Part shown: in pieces, positions 26,120 to 37,670 of the stretch | Layout: every line of letters begins with the position of its first letter | Position numbering within the stretch: the first letter of the stretch is position 1 | NCBI RefSeq assembly: GCF_006980705.1 | Contig: NZ_SBHO01000003.1 | Span: forward strand, 124,001 to 188,000 | Direction of reading: 5' to 3' | Origin: Tepidiphilus olei | Lineage (GTDB): Bacteria; Pseudomonadota; Gammaproteobacteria; Burkholderiales; Rhodocyclaceae | DNA length: 64,000 nt | Position numbers and translations under genes: made by a program | Notes under the pieces: model-generated | Told to the model about the DNA's origin: nothing | The model's input: the letters and a program-made list of their open reading frames with translations, nothing else | Database searches by the model: none

Positions 26120-27426
26120 GGGTGGTGGCGGTTGAGCGCCCGGTGGCCGATGTCGCGGCGCATCTGTTTGCCGGCGAACTCGATGCGGTCGGCCATGGCG
26201 TAGGCGCGCGCGATCGCCTCGCGCAAGGTTTCGCCAAGGGCGGTGACGCACACTACGCGCCCGCCGTTGGTGACGATCTGTCCTTCGCGCTCGGCGGTAC
26301 CGGCATGAAAGACGAGCACCGGTTCCTTGGGTTCGAGGGGGGTGCATTCCTCGGGCAGCCCCGTGATGACGTCGCCTTTGCGCGGGGCTTCCGGATAGCC
26401 GGCTGCAGCGAGCACCATACCCACCGCCGGACGACGGTCCCATTGCGCTTCGATTTCGAGCAGGGAGCCGGCGAGCGCCGCTTCGATGAGCTCGACCAGG
26501 TCGGTCTTGAGCCGCGCGAGCAGCGGCTGCGCCTCGGGGTCGCCCAGGCGGCAGTTGAATTCGACCACCCGCGGTTCGCCCTGCGGCGAGATCATGAGGC
26601 CCGCGTAGAGAAAGCCGGCGTAGGGCGTGCCCTCGGCGGCCATGCCGGCGAGCGTGGGCTGGATGATCTCGCGCATGACGCGGGCGTGCACGTCGGGGGT
26701 GACCACCGGCGCGGGGCTGTAGGCGCCCATGCCGCCGGTGTTGGGGCCATGGTCGCCGTCGAGCAGGCGCTTGTGGTCCTGGCTGGTGGCCAAGGCCAAG
26801 GCGTTGCGCCCGTCGGCGATGACGATGAAGCTCGCCTCTTCGCCTTCCATGAATTCCTCGATGACCACGCGCGCGCCGGCGTCCCCCATGGCGTTGGCCA
26901 CGAGCATGCGGTCGATCGCCTCGTGGGCCTCGGCAAGGGTCTGCGCTACCACCACCCCTTTGCCGGCGGCGAGCCCGTCGGCCTTGACGACGATGGGGGC
27001 TCCTTTGGCCTCGACCCAGGCGTGCGCCTGCGCGGCGTCGGCGAAGGTCTGGTACGCGGCGGTGGGAATTCCGTGGCGCTGCATGAAACGCTTGGCGAAA
27101 TCCTTGCTCGCTTCGAGCTGGGCAGCGGCCTGGGTCGGGCCGAAGATCGCAAGCCCCGCTTCGCGGAAAGCGTCGACGATACCGGCGGCCAAAGGCGCTT
27201 CCGGTCCGACGACGGTGAGATCGACGTGTTCTTGGCGGGCGGCGTCGAGCCATTGTTCGATCGTGCTCGCCGGCACGTTGCGGCATTTCTCCGTGCGGGC
27301 GGTGCCGGGGTTGCCCGGGGCGACGAGGACGTGCTGCACGCGCGGCGATTGGGCAAGCTTCCAGGCGAGCGCGTGTTCGCGCCCGCCGCTGCCGATGACC
27401 ATCACGGTGAGGCCGTGTTTATTCAT
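26116..27426 (-). CDS. purD: Phosphoribosylamine-glycine ligase
   Basis: Second step of purine synthesis, joining glycine to phosphoribosylamine with ATP. The 436-residue ATP-grasp enzyme has [17 protein letters not shown] at its start, [18 protein letters not shown], the nucleotide loop [28 protein letters not shown] and [19 protein letters not shown] use the ATG at 27426; an ATG at 27441 is possible and neither has a strong ribosome binding site, which suggests coupling to purH, whose stop is 28 bp upstream. Downstream it overlaps hemF. Confidence 0.96.
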   Translation of the reverse strand: MNKHGLTVMVIGSGGREHALAWKLAQSPRVQHVLVAPGNPGTARTEKCRNVPASTIEQWLDAARQEHVDLTVVGPEAPLAAGIVDAFREAGLAIFGPTQAAAQLEASKDFAKRFMQRHGIPTAAYQTFADAAQAHAWVEAKGAPIVVKADGLAAGKGVVVAQTLAEAHEAIDRMLVANAMGDAGARVVIEEFMEGEEASFIVIADGRNALALATSQDHKRLLDGDHGPNTGGMGAYSPAPVVTPDVHARVMREIIQPTLAGMAAEGTPYAGFLYAGLMISPQGEPRVVEFNCRLGDPEAQPLLARLKTDLVELIEAALAGSLLEIEAQWDRRPAVGMVLAAAGYPEAPRKGDVITGLPEECTPLEPKEPVLVFHAGTAEREGQIVTNGGRVVCVTALGETLREAIARAYAMADRIEFAGKQMRRDIGHRALNRHHP

Positions 27427-27454
27427 AGGGGGTTTGCTCATTCTGTTCGGACGG

Positions 27455-29038
<1,584 letters not shown>

Positions 29039-29059
29039 GATGATTTCCGTGCGTGAAGG

Positions 29060-29308
29060 TCAGCCGAGATGGTATTGCTGGATCTTGCGCCGTAGCGTGT
29101 TGCGGTTGATGCCGAGCATCTGTGCCGCCAGCGTCTGGTTGCCGTCGGCGCGGGCGAGGATGTAGCGGATGAGTTCGCTCTCGACCCGGTCCATCACCAG
29201 CGCGTACAGACCCGTGGGCGTCTGGCCCTCGAGGTCGTGGAAATAGCGCTCGAGCGTGGCGAGCACCGCCCGGCCGAGCTCGTCGCGGCATTTGGGCATC
29301 GGTTTCAT
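29060..29308 (-). CDS. fis: Fis family DNA-binding protein
   Basis: An 82-residue nucleoid-associated protein of the Fis family. The C-terminal helix-turn-helix NQTLAAQMLGINRNTLRRKI is intact, preceded by the dimerisation helices LYALVMDRVESELIRYILA. The N-terminal beta-hairpin arm of E. coli Fis is shortened, as in other Betaproteobacteria. The dusB-fis order is the same as in E. coli. Here fis overlaps dusB by 4 bp and leads into purH, so a chromosome-architecture gene is co-transcribed with purine genes. Confidence 0.95.
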   Translation of the reverse strand: MKPMPKCRDELGRAVLATLERYFHDLEGQTPTGLYALVMDRVESELIRYILARADGNQTLAAQMLGINRNTLRRKIQQYHLG

Positions 29309-30318
29309 GCGCAGACCTCGTCGGTCGTTTCCAGGGGTTCGATCCCCCGGCTGGCGAGTTCGCCGAAGAATTCGTCGATCGCCTCGCGCTGTTCGGCCAC
29401 CGTCTCGAGCCGGTTCATGCGTTGGCGGAAAGCCGCCGAGCCGACGAGGCCCTTGGTGTACCAGGAGATGTGCTTGCGCGCGACCTTCACGCCGGTCGTT
29501 TCACCGTAGAAGGCATAGAGGTCTTCGAGGTGCTCGAGCAGCAGGGCCCGGATCTCGGCCGGCGAGGGCGGCGGCAGGTGCTTTCCGGTGGCGAGGTAGT
29601 GTTCGATCTCGCGAAAGAGCCAGGGGCGCCCCTGGGCGGCGCGGCCGATCATCACACCGTCGGCGCCGGTGTAGTCCAGCACGGCGCGGGCTTTCTCGGG
29701 CGTGTTGATGTCGCCGTTGGCGATCACGGGAACGGAGACGAGGGTCTTCACCAGCGCGATGGTGTCGTATTCCGCTTCGCCCATGTATTGATCGGCCCGG
29801 GTGCGGCCGTGGATGGCGAGCGCCCGGATGCCGCAGGATTCGGCGATGCGCGCCAGGCGCGGGGCGTTCTTGTTGGCGCGGTTCCAGCCGGTGCGCATCT
29901 TGAGCGTCACCGGGGTGTCGGGCACGGCGCGCACCACGGCTTCCAGGATGCGGGCGGCGAGCGCTTCGTCTTGCATGAGCGCGGAACCTGCATAGACGTT
30001 GCACACTTTCTTCGCCGGGCAGCCCATGTTGATGTCGATGATCTGCGCCCCGCGCTCGACGTTGTAGCGCGCCGCCTGCGCCATCATTTCGGGGTCGGCG
30101 CCGGCGATCTGCACGACGATGGGTTCGACTTCGCCCGTGTGGTCGGCCCGGCGCAGGGTCTTGGCGCTGCCATAGAGGAGCGAATTGGAGGTGACCATCT
30201 CGGAGACCGCCAATCCCGCGCCCAGGCGTTTGCACAGCTGCCGAAAGGGGCGGTCCGTGACCCCTGCCATCGGGGCGACGAAGAGGTTGTTGCGCAGGCG
30301 AAAGCCGAGATAATCCAT
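29305..30318 (-). CDS. dusB: tRNA-dihydrouridine synthase B
   Basis: Flavoenzyme reducing uridine in the D-loop of tRNA. The 337-residue protein has NLFVAPMAGVTDRPFR at the start, VVQIAGADPEMMAQAA, the catalytic-Cys block INMGCPAKKVCNVYAGSALM, VTLKMRTGWNR, LAIHGRTRADQYMGEA, VIANGDINTPEKA and DGVMIGRAAQGRPWLFREI. The fis gene directly downstream identifies it as DusB rather than DusA or DusC. A -10-like TATACT lies 42 bp before the ATG. Confidence 0.96.
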   Translation of the reverse strand: MDYLGFRLRNNLFVAPMAGVTDRPFRQLCKRLGAGLAVSEMVTSNSLLYGSAKTLRRADHTGEVEPIVVQIAGADPEMMAQAARYNVERGAQIIDINMGCPAKKVCNVYAGSALMQDEALAARILEAVVRAVPDTPVTLKMRTGWNRANKNAPRLARIAESCGIRALAIHGRTRADQYMGEAEYDTIALVKTLVSVPVIANGDINTPEKARAVLDYTGADGVMIGRAAQGRPWLFREIEHYLATGKHLPPPSPAEIRALLLEHLEDLYAFYGETTGVKVARKHISWYTKGLVGSAAFRQRMNRLETVAEQREAIDEFFGELASRGIEPLETTDEVCA

Positions 30319-30354
30319 CGCGGTGGGGTGGGTGTCGATCGTCGGGAACGGGCA

Positions 30355-30360
30355 AGTATA
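30355..30360 (-). promoter_or_regulatory. -10-like element upstream of dusB-fis-purH
   Basis: TATACT on the minus strand in the 69-bp gap between the SulP gene and dusB. It would drive the dusB-fis-purH-purD-hemF series. No clear -35 is visible. Confidence 0.4.
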
Positions 30361-30387
30361 CCGCAGCGCTCGCTGCTTGCCGCTACG

Positions 30388-32073
30388 CTACGTATAGGAA
30401 ATCGATGGTTCGCGTCGCTGCAAGGTCGCGGCGTGCGCCAAGGCGTCCTCGAAGGTGCGTCGCACGTTCTCACGGCCGATTTCGTCGAGGAATCCCGCCT
30501 TGCGCAGCGTGCGGAACGTTTCGCGGCTCGGTTCGGCGAGCACCAGAGGGATGCCGCGTTTGTCGAGTTCGCGGGCGATGGCGCGTAGGGTGTCCAGGCC
30601 CGAAGCGTCGATGCTCACGAGTTTACCCAGGTCGAGCACGACCACGTCGGGCCAATCCTGCGTGTCGAGAATTTCATCGAGCTTGTGGATGGCGCCGAAA
30701 AAGAGTGCTCCGGAGATGCGGTAGGCAGCCACGCGCAGGGAGCCGTCGGGGCGAAGGAAACGCGCGGCGTCGGGGCGACGCTCGAGCGGCAAGCGATCCA
30801 CGTGGGTGAAACGCGCCATCTGGTAGATGAAGGCGAGGCTCGCGAGCACCATGCCGACCTCGACGGCGATGGTGAGGTCGAAGAGCACGGTGAGCGCGAA
30901 GGTGGTGAGCAGTATCACGCGGTATTTGGTGCTGAAACGCTTGAGTGCGGTGGGCGACATTTCGTGCCAGTCGCCCATATTGACTGCGACCACCAAGACG
31001 ATGGCGGCGAGCGTGGTGAGCGGCACGTGCGCGGCGAGCGGCGCGAGCACGAGCACGACGGCGAGCAGGGTGAGTGCATGCACCATGCCGGCCACGGGTG
31101 TGCGTCCGCCGGCGCGCACGTTGGTGGCGGTGCGGGCGATGGCGCCGGTGGCGGCGAAGCCGCCGAAGAGCGGGGCGACGACGTTGGCGATGCCCTGCGC
31201 CATCAATTCCTGGTTCGGGTCGTGTCGATCATCGATCATGCTGTCGGCCACCCGCGCCGAGAGCAGGCTCTCGATCGCGCCGAGCAGCGCAATGGCGATC
31301 GCCGGCGGCAGCAGTTGCCCCAATTTGGTGAGATCGAACGCCGGGAAACTCGGTGTCGGGATCGTTTGCGGGATGCCGCCGAAGCGCGTGCCGATGGTCT
31401 CCAGGGGCAAGGAGAAGAGCATGTTCACGGCGGTGGCGACGATCAGCACCGCCAGCGGCCCTGGCAGGCGCGCCAGCCAGCGGGAGCGGGACGCGTAGCG
31501 GTTCCAGGTGAGGAGAAAGGCGAGCGAGGCAAGCCCGAAGGTGAGGGTAGGCCAGTGCGCCGTGGGCAGCGCCGTGGCGAGCGCATGCATCTTGCCGAAG
31601 AACTCGGCGGGTACTTTCTCGATCGCCAACCCGAGGAAGTCCTTGATCTGGGAGAGGAAGATCACCACCGCGATGCCGTTGGTGAATCCGATGACCACGG
31701 GCAGAGGAATGAAACGCACCAGCGTGCCGAGTCGGGCGGCGCCCAGCGCGAAGAGCATCAGACCGGCGAGCATGGTCGCCACCAGCAGGTTCGCCTCTCC
31801 GTGTATGGCGACGATGCCATAGACGATGGGGATGAAGGCGCCGGTGGGGCCGCCGATCTGCACGCGCGAGCCGCCCAGCGCCGAAATGAGGAATCCGGCG
31901 ACGATGGCCGTCCAGATGCCGGCCGAAGGGGACATGCCGCTGGCGATCGCAAAGGCCATCGCGAGCGGCAGCGCCAGCACGCCGACCGTTAGGCCAGCGG
32001 AGACGTCTGCGATCAGTTGTCCGCGGTCATAAGCACGTAGCGTATCGACGAGGCGCGGTTTGAAAAAGATCAT
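30388..32073 (-). CDS. SulP family anion transporter with STAS domain
   Basis: A 561-residue SLC26/SulP transporter with about 12-14 membrane helices, for sulfate, bicarbonate or another anion. The N-terminal block [20 protein letters not shown] and [20 protein letters not shown] are the SulP signatures. [22 protein letters not shown] sits in the transport core. The cytoplasmic STAS domain (about residues 435-545) has [20 protein letters not shown]. The ATG at 32073 overlaps the metG stop (ATGA), so the pair is translationally coupled, which is unusual. The substrate cannot be told from the sequence; bicarbonate uptake would suit an autotroph. Confidence 0.93.
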   Translation of the reverse strand: MIFFKPRLVDTLRAYDRGQLIADVSAGLTVGVLALPLAMAFAIASGMSPSAGIWTAIVAGFLISALGGSRVQIGGPTGAFIPIVYGIVAIHGEANLLVATMLAGLMLFALGAARLGTLVRFIPLPVVIGFTNGIAVVIFLSQIKDFLGLAIEKVPAEFFGKMHALATALPTAHWPTLTFGLASLAFLLTWNRYASRSRWLARLPGPLAVLIVATAVNMLFSLPLETIGTRFGGIPQTIPTPSFPAFDLTKLGQLLPPAIAIALLGAIESLLSARVADSMIDDRHDPNQELMAQGIANVVAPLFGGFAATGAIARTATNVRAGGRTPVAGMVHALTLLAVVLVLAPLAAHVPLTTLAAIVLVVAVNMGDWHEMSPTALKRFSTKYRVILLTTFALTVLFDLTIAVEVGMVLASLAFIYQMARFTHVDRLPLERRPDAARFLRPDGSLRVAAYRISGALFFGAIHKLDEILDTQDWPDVVVLDLGKLVSIDASGLDTLRAIARELDKRGIPLVLAEPSRETFRTLRKAGFLDEIGRENVRRTFEDALAHAATLQRREPSISYT

Positions 32074-34172
32074 TTGATCCTCATGCCGGGGAGGGCGCCC
32101 TCGTCGGGGGAAACCAGATAGATTCCTGGATGCGTACCATCCGGGTCGGAAGCGGCGAGCACCATGCCTTCCGAGACGCCGAACTTCATTTTGCGCGGTG
32201 CGAGATTGGCCACCAGTACGACCAGGCGGCCGACGAGCGCGGCGGGGTCGTAGGCGGATTTGATGCCGGCGAAGACTTGTCGTACCCGGGCGCTGCCGTC
32301 TTCCTCGCGTTCGCCCGCGTCGAGCAAGAGCCGCAGCAGTTTGTCGGCCCCCTCGACCGGCTCGGCGGCGATGACGCGCGCTACGCGCAGGTCGACACCG
32401 AGGAACTGCTCGAGCGTGATCGGTGCGGCCGATTCGGGCTTCGCCGCAGCGGGTTTGGTGGGAGGGGTGATCGGGGCGAGCGCTTCGCGGTTGGCTTCGA
32501 TGAGCGCGTCGATCGCCTTGCGTTCGATACGGGTGAGGAGGTGCTCGTAGGGTTCGATCCGATGCCCGGCCGGCAGCGGCGCCCAGTCTTCCTTCCAGCA
32601 CAGCGGTTCGATGGCGAGGAATCGCTCGACGCGCGCCGCGGTGCGCGGCAGGACGGGTTTGAGGAGGCGGGTGAGATCGCGAAACATGGTGAGCGCCGTG
32701 GAGCAGACGCGGTGCAGCCGATCGAGTTCACCGGTTTTCGCCAGTTCCCAGGGCTTGTGCTCGTTGATGTAGTGGTTGGCGGCGTCGGCGAGCGCCATCG
32801 CCTCGCGCAGCGCCCGGCCGTAGTCGGCGTCTTCGAACGCACGATGTAGCCGCTCGTCGCGGTGGGCGGCCTTGAAAGGGGCGAGCGCTTCGGCGTCGAC
32901 GGGTCCGAGCCGGCCGTCGAAGCGCTCACCGATGAAGCGGGCGGTACGGCTGGCGATGTTGACGTACTTGCCGACGAGGTCGCTATTGACCTTGGCGATG
33001 AGGTCGTCGAAGCTGAGATCGATGTCTTCGAAGGTGCCGTTCGATTTGGTGGCGAAGTAGTAGCGCAACCATTCCGGGTCGAGCCCGTGTTCGAGCCAGG
33101 AGCGGGCGGTGATGAAGGTGCCGCGGCTCTTGCTCATCTTGGCGCCGTCGACGGTGAGGAACCCATTGACGTACTCGCGCGTGGGCGTGCGATAGCCGGA
33201 AAAGTGCAGCATCGCCGGCCAGAAGAGGGCGTGGAAGTAGAGGATGTCCTTGCCGATGAAATGCACCATCTCGGTGCCGGCTTCGGCGGCGCGCCGTGCG
33301 TCGATGTACTCGGCCACGTCGAGGTTGCCGCGGCGCTTGGCGAGCGCGAGGAAACTCGCCAGATAGCCGATGGGGGCATCCAGCCAGACATAGAAATACT
33401 TGCCGGGCGCGCCCGGGATCTCGAAGCCGAAGTAGGGGGCATCGCGCGTGATGTCCCAGTCCGAGAGGCGGTTCTCGCCTTCTTCGCCGAGCCATTCCCG
33501 GATCTTGTTGGCGGCCTCGAGGCTCAGGTGGGGTTCGCCGCGCGCGTTGGTGCCGCGCGTCCAGCGGCGCAGGAATTCGACGCAGCGGGGATCCGAGAGT
33601 TTGAAGAAGTAGTGCTCGCTCTTCTTGAGGACGGGCTTGGCGCCGGAGACGGCGGAATAGGGGTTCTTGAGTTCGGTGGGCGAGTAGGCCGCGCCGCACG
33701 CCTCGCAGTTGTCGCCGTATTGATCCGGCGCGCCGCAGCGAGGGCATTCCCCTTTGAGGAAACGATCCGGCAGGAACATGCCTTTGACCGGGTCGTAGAA
33801 CTGCTCGATCTCGCGCGCTTCGATCAAGCCTGCCGCCTTGAGCTTGCGGTAGATGTCTTCGGCGAAAAAGCGGTTTTCCTCGCTGTGCGTGCTGTGGTAG
33901 TGATCGAAGGCGACGAGGAAATCGGCGAAATCGCGGGCGTGTTCCTGCTGGACGCGGGCGATCAGCGCTTCGGGCGTGATGCCTTCTTTTTCCGCGCGCA
34001 GCATCACGGGGGTGCCGTGCGTGTCGTCGGCGCAGACGTAATGGACCGTGTGCCCGCACATGCGTTGGTAGCGCACCCAGACGTCGGCCTGTACGTAGCC
34101 CACGAGGTGGCCGAGATGGATGTCGCCGTTGGCATAGGGCAGCGCGTTCGTGACGAGAATCTTGCGGGTCAT
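32070..34172 (-). CDS. metG: Methionyl-tRNA synthetase
   Basis: Charges tRNA-Met. The 700-residue class I synthetase has the HIGH-type motif [15 protein letters not shown] at residues 11-25, a zinc knuckle [18 protein letters not shown], the KMSKS loop [13 protein letters not shown], and the C-terminal tRNA-binding EMAP-II-like domain (about 590-700; [20 protein letters not shown] to the end). This is the longer form with the appended dimerisation/tRNA-binding module. It is divergent from the tRNA-Leu gene and its stop is coupled to the SulP transporter downstream. Confidence 0.98.
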   Translation of the reverse strand: MTRKILVTNALPYANGDIHLGHLVGYVQADVWVRYQRMCGHTVHYVCADDTHGTPVMLRAEKEGITPEALIARVQQEHARDFADFLVAFDHYHSTHSEENRFFAEDIYRKLKAAGLIEAREIEQFYDPVKGMFLPDRFLKGECPRCGAPDQYGDNCEACGAAYSPTELKNPYSAVSGAKPVLKKSEHYFFKLSDPRCVEFLRRWTRGTNARGEPHLSLEAANKIREWLGEEGENRLSDWDITRDAPYFGFEIPGAPGKYFYVWLDAPIGYLASFLALAKRRGNLDVAEYIDARRAAEAGTEMVHFIGKDILYFHALFWPAMLHFSGYRTPTREYVNGFLTVDGAKMSKSRGTFITARSWLEHGLDPEWLRYYFATKSNGTFEDIDLSFDDLIAKVNSDLVGKYVNIASRTARFIGERFDGRLGPVDAEALAPFKAAHRDERLHRAFEDADYGRALREAMALADAANHYINEHKPWELAKTGELDRLHRVCSTALTMFRDLTRLLKPVLPRTAARVERFLAIEPLCWKEDWAPLPAGHRIEPYEHLLTRIERKAIDALIEANREALAPITPPTKPAAAKPESAAPITLEQFLGVDLRVARVIAAEPVEGADKLLRLLLDAGEREEDGSARVRQVFAGIKSAYDPAALVGRLVVLVANLAPRKMKFGVSEGMVLAASDPDGTHPGIYLVSPDEGALPGMRIK

Positions 34173-34207
34173 CTCCGGTCCTGATCGTTGCGGCAGTGAG
34201 CTTGGAT

Positions 34208-34213
34208 TATAAT
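34208..34213 (+). promoter_or_regulatory. -10 element of the tRNA-Leu gene
   Basis: A perfect TATAAT ends 10 bp before the mature tRNA 5' end. A TTGCGG 14 bp further upstream is too close to be an ideal -35. Confidence 0.55.
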
Positions 34214-34223
34214 GGTTTGGTCA

Positions 34224-34308
34224 GCCCGGGTGGCGAAATTGGTAGACGCACCAGATTTAGGTTCTGGCGCCGCAAGGCGTGGGGGTTCGAGTCCCTTCCC
34301 GGGCACCA
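34224..34308 (+). tRNA. tRNA-Leu (anticodon UAG)
   Basis: An 85-nt tRNA with encoded CCA. The acceptor stem GCCCGGG pairs perfectly with CCCGGGC. The D arm (GGCGAAATTGGTAGACGC), the anticodon stem CCAGA-TTTAGGT-TCTGG with TAG in the loop, a long variable arm GCGCCGCAAGGCGT and a TTCGAGT T-loop give a class II leucine tRNA very close to E. coli tRNA-Leu(UAG), reading CUN codons. It is divergent from metG and upstream of hbd. Confidence 0.98.
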
Positions 34309-34392
34309 AGTCTTCCGATTTTTGCAAGATGCATTTTTGTGGTACGCTGCAACGATCGATCGGCGTTTCCCTTCCCCCAAGAGGAGTCATTC

Positions 34393-35241
34393 ATGCAGAC
34401 CATCTTCATCGTCGGTGCAGGAACGATGGGCAGCGGCATCGCTCAGGTCGCGGCCCAGAGCGGATTTTCGGTGCAGCTCTTTGACATTTCCGCGCAGCAG
34501 CTCGAACGGGCGCGCGCCACGATCTCTGGCAACCTCGACCGCCTCGTGAAAAAAGAGAAACTCACGGCGGCGGATAGAGACGCGGCGCTCGCGCGCATCG
34601 AAACGGTGACCCAGCTCGACGGTGTGGCTGCGGCCGACCTGGTGATCGAGGCGGCGAGCGAAAACGAGGCGCTCAAGCTCGAACTCTTCGCCAAACTCGA
34701 CGCGCTTGCCAAGCCGGAGGCGATCCTCGCATCCAACACGTCTTCCATTTCCATCACCAAGATCGCTGCGGCCACCAAAAATCCGTCGCGCGTGATCGGC
34801 ATGCACTTCTTCAACCCCGTGCCGGTAATGGCTCTCATTGAGCTCATCCGCGGTCTGCAGACGTCCGACGAGACCTACCAGAAGGCCGAGGCGATCGCCA
34901 AGGCGCTGGGCAAGACGCCGGTGGCGGTGAAAAACAGCCCGGGCTTCGTGGTCAATCGCCTGCTGTGCCCCATGATCAACGAGGCGATCTTCGCCCTGCA
35001 AGAGGGGCTCGCGAGCGCCGAGGGGATCGACGAGGCGATGAAACTGGGCTGCAATCACCCGATCGGTCCGCTGGCGTTGGCCGACCTGATCGGCCTGGAC
35101 GTGGAGCTCGCGGTGATGCAGGTGCTCTACGAGGGGTTCAAGGATCCGAAATTCCGCCCGGCGCCGCTGCTCGTCGAGATGGTGGAGGCGGGCAAGCTCG
35201 GACGCAAGACGGGCGAAGGGTTCTACCGCTACGACAAGTGA
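34393..35241 (+). CDS. hbd: 3-hydroxybutyryl-CoA dehydrogenase
   Basis: NAD(P)-dependent oxidation/reduction of 3-hydroxyacyl-CoA to acetoacetyl-CoA, in butanoate/PHB or fatty-acid metabolism. The 282-residue protein has the Rossmann motif IVGAGTMGSGIAQVAAQSG, NTSSISITKIAA, the catalytic-His block GMHFFNPVPVMALIELI, VKNSPGFVVNRLLCPMINEA and a C-terminal GRKTGEGFYRYDK. The start at 34393 has a GAGGAG box; the frame upstream runs into the tRNA. It is a single-gene unit closed by a strong terminator. Confidence 0.95.
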   Translation: MQTIFIVGAGTMGSGIAQVAAQSGFSVQLFDISAQQLERARATISGNLDRLVKKEKLTAADRDAALARIETVTQLDGVAAADLVIEAASENEALKLELFAKLDALAKPEAILASNTSSISITKIAAATKNPSRVIGMHFFNPVPVMALIELIRGLQTSDETYQKAEAIAKALGKTPVAVKNSPGFVVNRLLCPMINEAIFALQEGLASAEGIDEAMKLGCNHPIGPLALADLIGLDVELAVMQVLYEGFKDPKFRPAPLLVEMVEAGKLGRKTGEGFYRYDK

Positions 35242-35273
35242 GCGCGACCTTCGCCGAGCGCAGGGGGTGAACG

Positions 35274-35303
35274 AAAACCGCGGCCTGGAGCCGCGGTTTT
35301 TTT
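35274..35303 (+). terminator. Strong intrinsic terminator after hbd
   Basis: AAAACCGCGGC and GCCGCGGTTTT make an 11-bp perfect stem with a 5-nt loop, followed by a continuing T run (seven Ts in all). It sits between the convergent hbd and rho genes and may also slow leftward rho transcription, since the minus strand continues TTTTCG. Confidence 0.95.
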
Positions 35304-35350
35304 GTGTCGAGAAAAACGACAAGGAGTGTTCTGGTTCCGTCCGTGCGCAC

Positions 35351-36610
35351 TCAGGCCCGGCGCATGGCGTCGAAGAACTCGGCGTTGTTCTTCGTCGCCT
35401 TGAGCTTGTCGAGGAGGAATTCGGTGGCTTCCAGATCGTCCATGCCGTAGAGGAGCTTGCGCAGGATCCACACCTTTTGCAGGATGTCCGGTTTCATCAG
35501 GAGCTCTTCGCGTCGCGTGCCGGAGCGGTTGACGTTGATCGCCGGGTAGACGCGCTTCTCCGCCATGCGCCGGTCGAGGTGCAGCTCCATGTTGCCCGTG
35601 CCCTTGAATTCCTCGTAGATCACGTCGTCCATGCGGCTGCCGGTGTCGATGAGCGCCGTGGCGATGATGGTGAGGCTGCCGCCTTCTTCGAGGTTGCGCG
35701 CCGCGCCGAAGAATCGCTTGGGCTTTTGCAGGGCGTTGGCGTCCACGCCGCCGGTGAGCACCTTGCCTGAGGAGGGGACGACGGTGTTGTAGGCGCGCGC
35801 CAGGCGGGTGAGCGAATCGAGCAGCACCACCACGTCGCGCTTGTGCTCGGTGAGGCGCTTGGCCTTCTCGATGACGATCTCGGCCACCTGTACGTGGCGT
35901 GAGGCCGGCTCGTCGAAGGTGGAGGCGACCACTTCGCCGCGCACCGAGCGCTGCATTTCGGTGACCTCTTCGGGACGCTCGTCGATCAGGAGCACGATGA
36001 GCACGACGTCGGGATGGTTCGAGGTGATGGCATGCGCGATGTGCTGCAGCATCACCGTTTTCCCCGTCTTGGGCGGGGCGACGATGAGGCCACGCTGGCC
36101 TTTGCCGATCGGGGCGATGATGTCGATGACCCGACCGGTGAGGTTTTCCTCACTGCGGATGTCGCGCTCGAGCTTGAAGGCTTCGTTCGGGTGCAGGGGA
36201 GTTAGGTTCTCGAAGAGGATCTTGTGCTTGCACTTCTCGGGTGCTTCGCCATTGATGCGGTCGAGCTTCACCAGGGCGAAGTAACGCTCTCCTTCCTTGG
36301 GGATACGGATCTCGCCCTCGATGGTGTCACCCGTGTGCAGGTTGAAGCGACGGATCTGTGAGGGCGAGACGTAGATGTCGTCGGGGCTGGCGAGATAGGA
36401 GGTATCGGGTGAGCGCAGAAAGCCGTAGCCTTCCGGCAGGACCTCCAATACCCCTTCGCCAAAGATGGGTTCGCCTTTCTTGGCGCGGTTCTTCAGCATG
36501 GCGAACACGAGTTCGTGTTTGCGCAGGCGGTTGGCGCCTTCGATGCCTTGTTCGGTGGCTAGCGCCAGGAGCTGGCTGACGTGCAGCGACTTGAGCTCGG
36601 ACAGATGCAT
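35351..36610 (-). CDS. rho: Transcription termination factor Rho
   Basis: Hexameric RNA-dependent ATPase that ends transcription. The 419-residue protein has the N-terminal helical region [18 protein letters not shown], the cold-shock RNA-binding fold with [23 protein letters not shown] split over residues about 57-80, the Walker [20 protein letters not shown], Walker [18 protein letters not shown], the Q-loop around [24 protein letters not shown] and a C-terminal FFDAMRRA. The length is standard. trxA lies upstream in the same direction, separated by a structured 157-bp leader. Confidence 0.98.
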   Translation of the reverse strand: MHLSELKSLHVSQLLALATEQGIEGANRLRKHELVFAMLKNRAKKGEPIFGEGVLEVLPEGYGFLRSPDTSYLASPDDIYVSPSQIRRFNLHTGDTIEGEIRIPKEGERYFALVKLDRINGEAPEKCKHKILFENLTPLHPNEAFKLERDIRSEENLTGRVIDIIAPIGKGQRGLIVAPPKTGKTVMLQHIAHAITSNHPDVVLIVLLIDERPEEVTEMQRSVRGEVVASTFDEPASRHVQVAEIVIEKAKRLTEHKRDVVVLLDSLTRLARAYNTVVPSSGKVLTGGVDANALQKPKRFFGAARNLEEGGSLTIIATALIDTGSRMDDVIYEEFKGTGNMELHLDRRMAEKRVYPAINVNRSGTRREELLMKPDILQKVWILRKLLYGMDDLEATEFLLDKLKATKNNAEFFDAMRRA

Positions 36611-36683
36611 GGTTTTTGGTCGATGAAGGTTCTGTAGTCAATGAGATCTGAGAAGGCACGCCGCGAAGATCGACGCGGGCCGC

Positions 36684-36767
36684 CAGACGGGGAAAGTCTG
36701 AAAGTGCGCCGGCACGAAAGGCCGGCCTGAAAAATACGCCGAAATTACGCCGGTCGCGCGGCCGGCG
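36684..36767 (-). other. Three hairpins in the trxA-rho intergenic leader
   Basis: On the minus strand, between the trxA stop and the rho start, inverted repeats lie at 36747-36768 (ACGCCGG/CCGGCGT, directly after the trxA stop), 36708-36726 (GCCGGC/GCCGGC, 7-nt loop) and 36684-36700 (CAGAC/GTCTG). The first is followed by an AATTT...TATTTTTC stretch and may be a weak trxA terminator. The remainder could be part of a rho autoregulatory leader, as known from E. coli. Confidence 0.45.
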
Positions 36768-37094
36768 TCAAAGATTGCTGTCGATGAAGGCGACGAGTTG
36801 GGATTTGGCCATCGCGCCGACGCGAGTGGCTTCGACGTTGCCGTTTTTGAAGAGCATCAGCGTTGGAATGCCGCGCACGCCGTATTTGGCAGGGGTTTCG
36901 GGGTTCTGATCGATGTCGAGCTTGCAGACCTTGAGCTTTCCTGCATACTCTTGGGCGATTTCGTCTAGGATCGGAGCGATCATCTTGCATGGGCCGCACC
37001 ATTCGGCCCAAAAATCGAGCAGCACAGGCATTTTTGCCTGTAGGACTTCTTGCTCGAAGGTGGAATCGCTCACGTGATGGATGTGTTCGCTCAT
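36768..37094 (-). CDS. trxA: Thioredoxin 1
   Basis: General disulfide reductase of the cytoplasm. The 108-residue protein has [15 protein letters not shown] with the WCGPC active site near residues 32-36, the buried Asp in VLLDFWAEW, the cis-Pro motif RGIPTLMLF and the C-terminal LVAFIDSNL. It is upstream of rho, an arrangement shared with E. coli and many Proteobacteria. Confidence 0.98.
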   Translation of the reverse strand: MSEHIHHVSDSTFEQEVLQAKMPVLLDFWAEWCGPCKMIAPILDEIAQEYAGKLKVCKLDIDQNPETPAKYGVRGIPTLMLFKNGNVEATRVGAMAKSQLVAFIDSNL

Positions 37095-37135
37095 CGTGTG
37101 TCTCGGGGATGGACTGATAGGGGGTGAGAAGGAAA

Positions 37136-37159
37136 GCCCCGGCCGTATGGCTTCGGGGC
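37136..37159. other. Hairpin in the trxA 5' region
   Basis: GCCCCG ... CGGGGC with an inner GCC/GGC stem forms a strong hairpin in the 217-bp divergent trxA/fdxA region, about 40-65 bp upstream of the trxA start. On the minus strand it is followed by TTTCC, which is weak for a terminator. It would be in the trxA leader if transcription starts upstream of it. Confidence 0.35.
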
Positions 37160-37247
37160 AATAGGGCGTAACTTAGGGCATTGGCGACGAGACGTCAAGA
37201 GGATCGACGTCGAATCGGGCATGATGGGGCGCAAAATACGGGGAGCG

Positions 37248-37256
37248 TGGTATAAA
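37248..37256 (+). promoter_or_regulatory. Extended -10 promoter of fdxA
   Basis: TGGTATAAA is an extended -10 (TGN plus TATAAA) 56 bp before the fdxA ATG. No -35 is recognisable, as is common for extended -10 promoters. Confidence 0.5.
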
Positions 37257-37311
37257 TGCAAAAAACTCGGGATGTCGTTTGCCCGGTGTTCGCAAGCAAA
37301 GGGGTTTTCCC

Positions 37312-37635
37312 ATGACCTATGTCGTGACCGAAGCGTGCATTCGCTGCAAGTATACCGATTGTGTGGATGTCTGTCCCGTCGACTGTTTCCGCGAGGGGCC
37401 GAACATGCTGGTGATCGACCCCGATGAGTGCATCGACTGCTCGCTGTGCGTACCAGAATGCCCCGTGGAGGCGATTTATGCGGAGGACGATGTTCCGGCC
37501 GATCAGCGCGATTTCATTGCTCTGAACGCCGAACTCGCCAAGCAATGGCCGCCGATCGTGGAGCGCAAGGATCCTTTGCCCGATGCCGATGAATGGGCCA
37601 AGGTCAAGGACAAGCGCGACCAGCTGCTGCGCTGA
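37312..37635 (+). CDS. fdxA: Seven-iron ferredoxin FdxA
   Basis: A 107-residue low-potential electron carrier with one [3Fe-4S] and one [4Fe-4S] cluster. The cysteines are visible in [18 protein letters not shown] and [17 protein letters not shown]. The Cys spacing of the first motif, with Lys-Tyr-Thr-Asp between, is the Azotobacter FdI-type pattern. The C-terminal extension of about 45 residues is typical of the 7Fe family. The start at 37312 has an AAGGGG box upstream. A CBS-domain gene follows 35 bp downstream. Confidence 0.95.
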   Translation: MTYVVTEACIRCKYTDCVDVCPVDCFREGPNMLVIDPDECIDCSLCVPECPVEAIYAEDDVPADQRDFIALNAELAKQWPPIVERKDPLPDADEWAKVKDKRDQLLR

Positions 37636-37670
37636 GTCGCTTTCGACCACGTGCGTAGGGAGAGGAAACC

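Noticed and set aside
25157-27286. Apparent 709-residue fusion reading into hemF
   Set aside because: The N-terminal half is the out-of-frame complement of purD codons; hemF starts at the ATG at 26119 coupled to the purD stop.
30388-32601. 737-residue version of the SulP transporter
   Set aside because: The extra 176 N-terminal residues are out-of-frame metG sequence; the SulP family start is at 32073.
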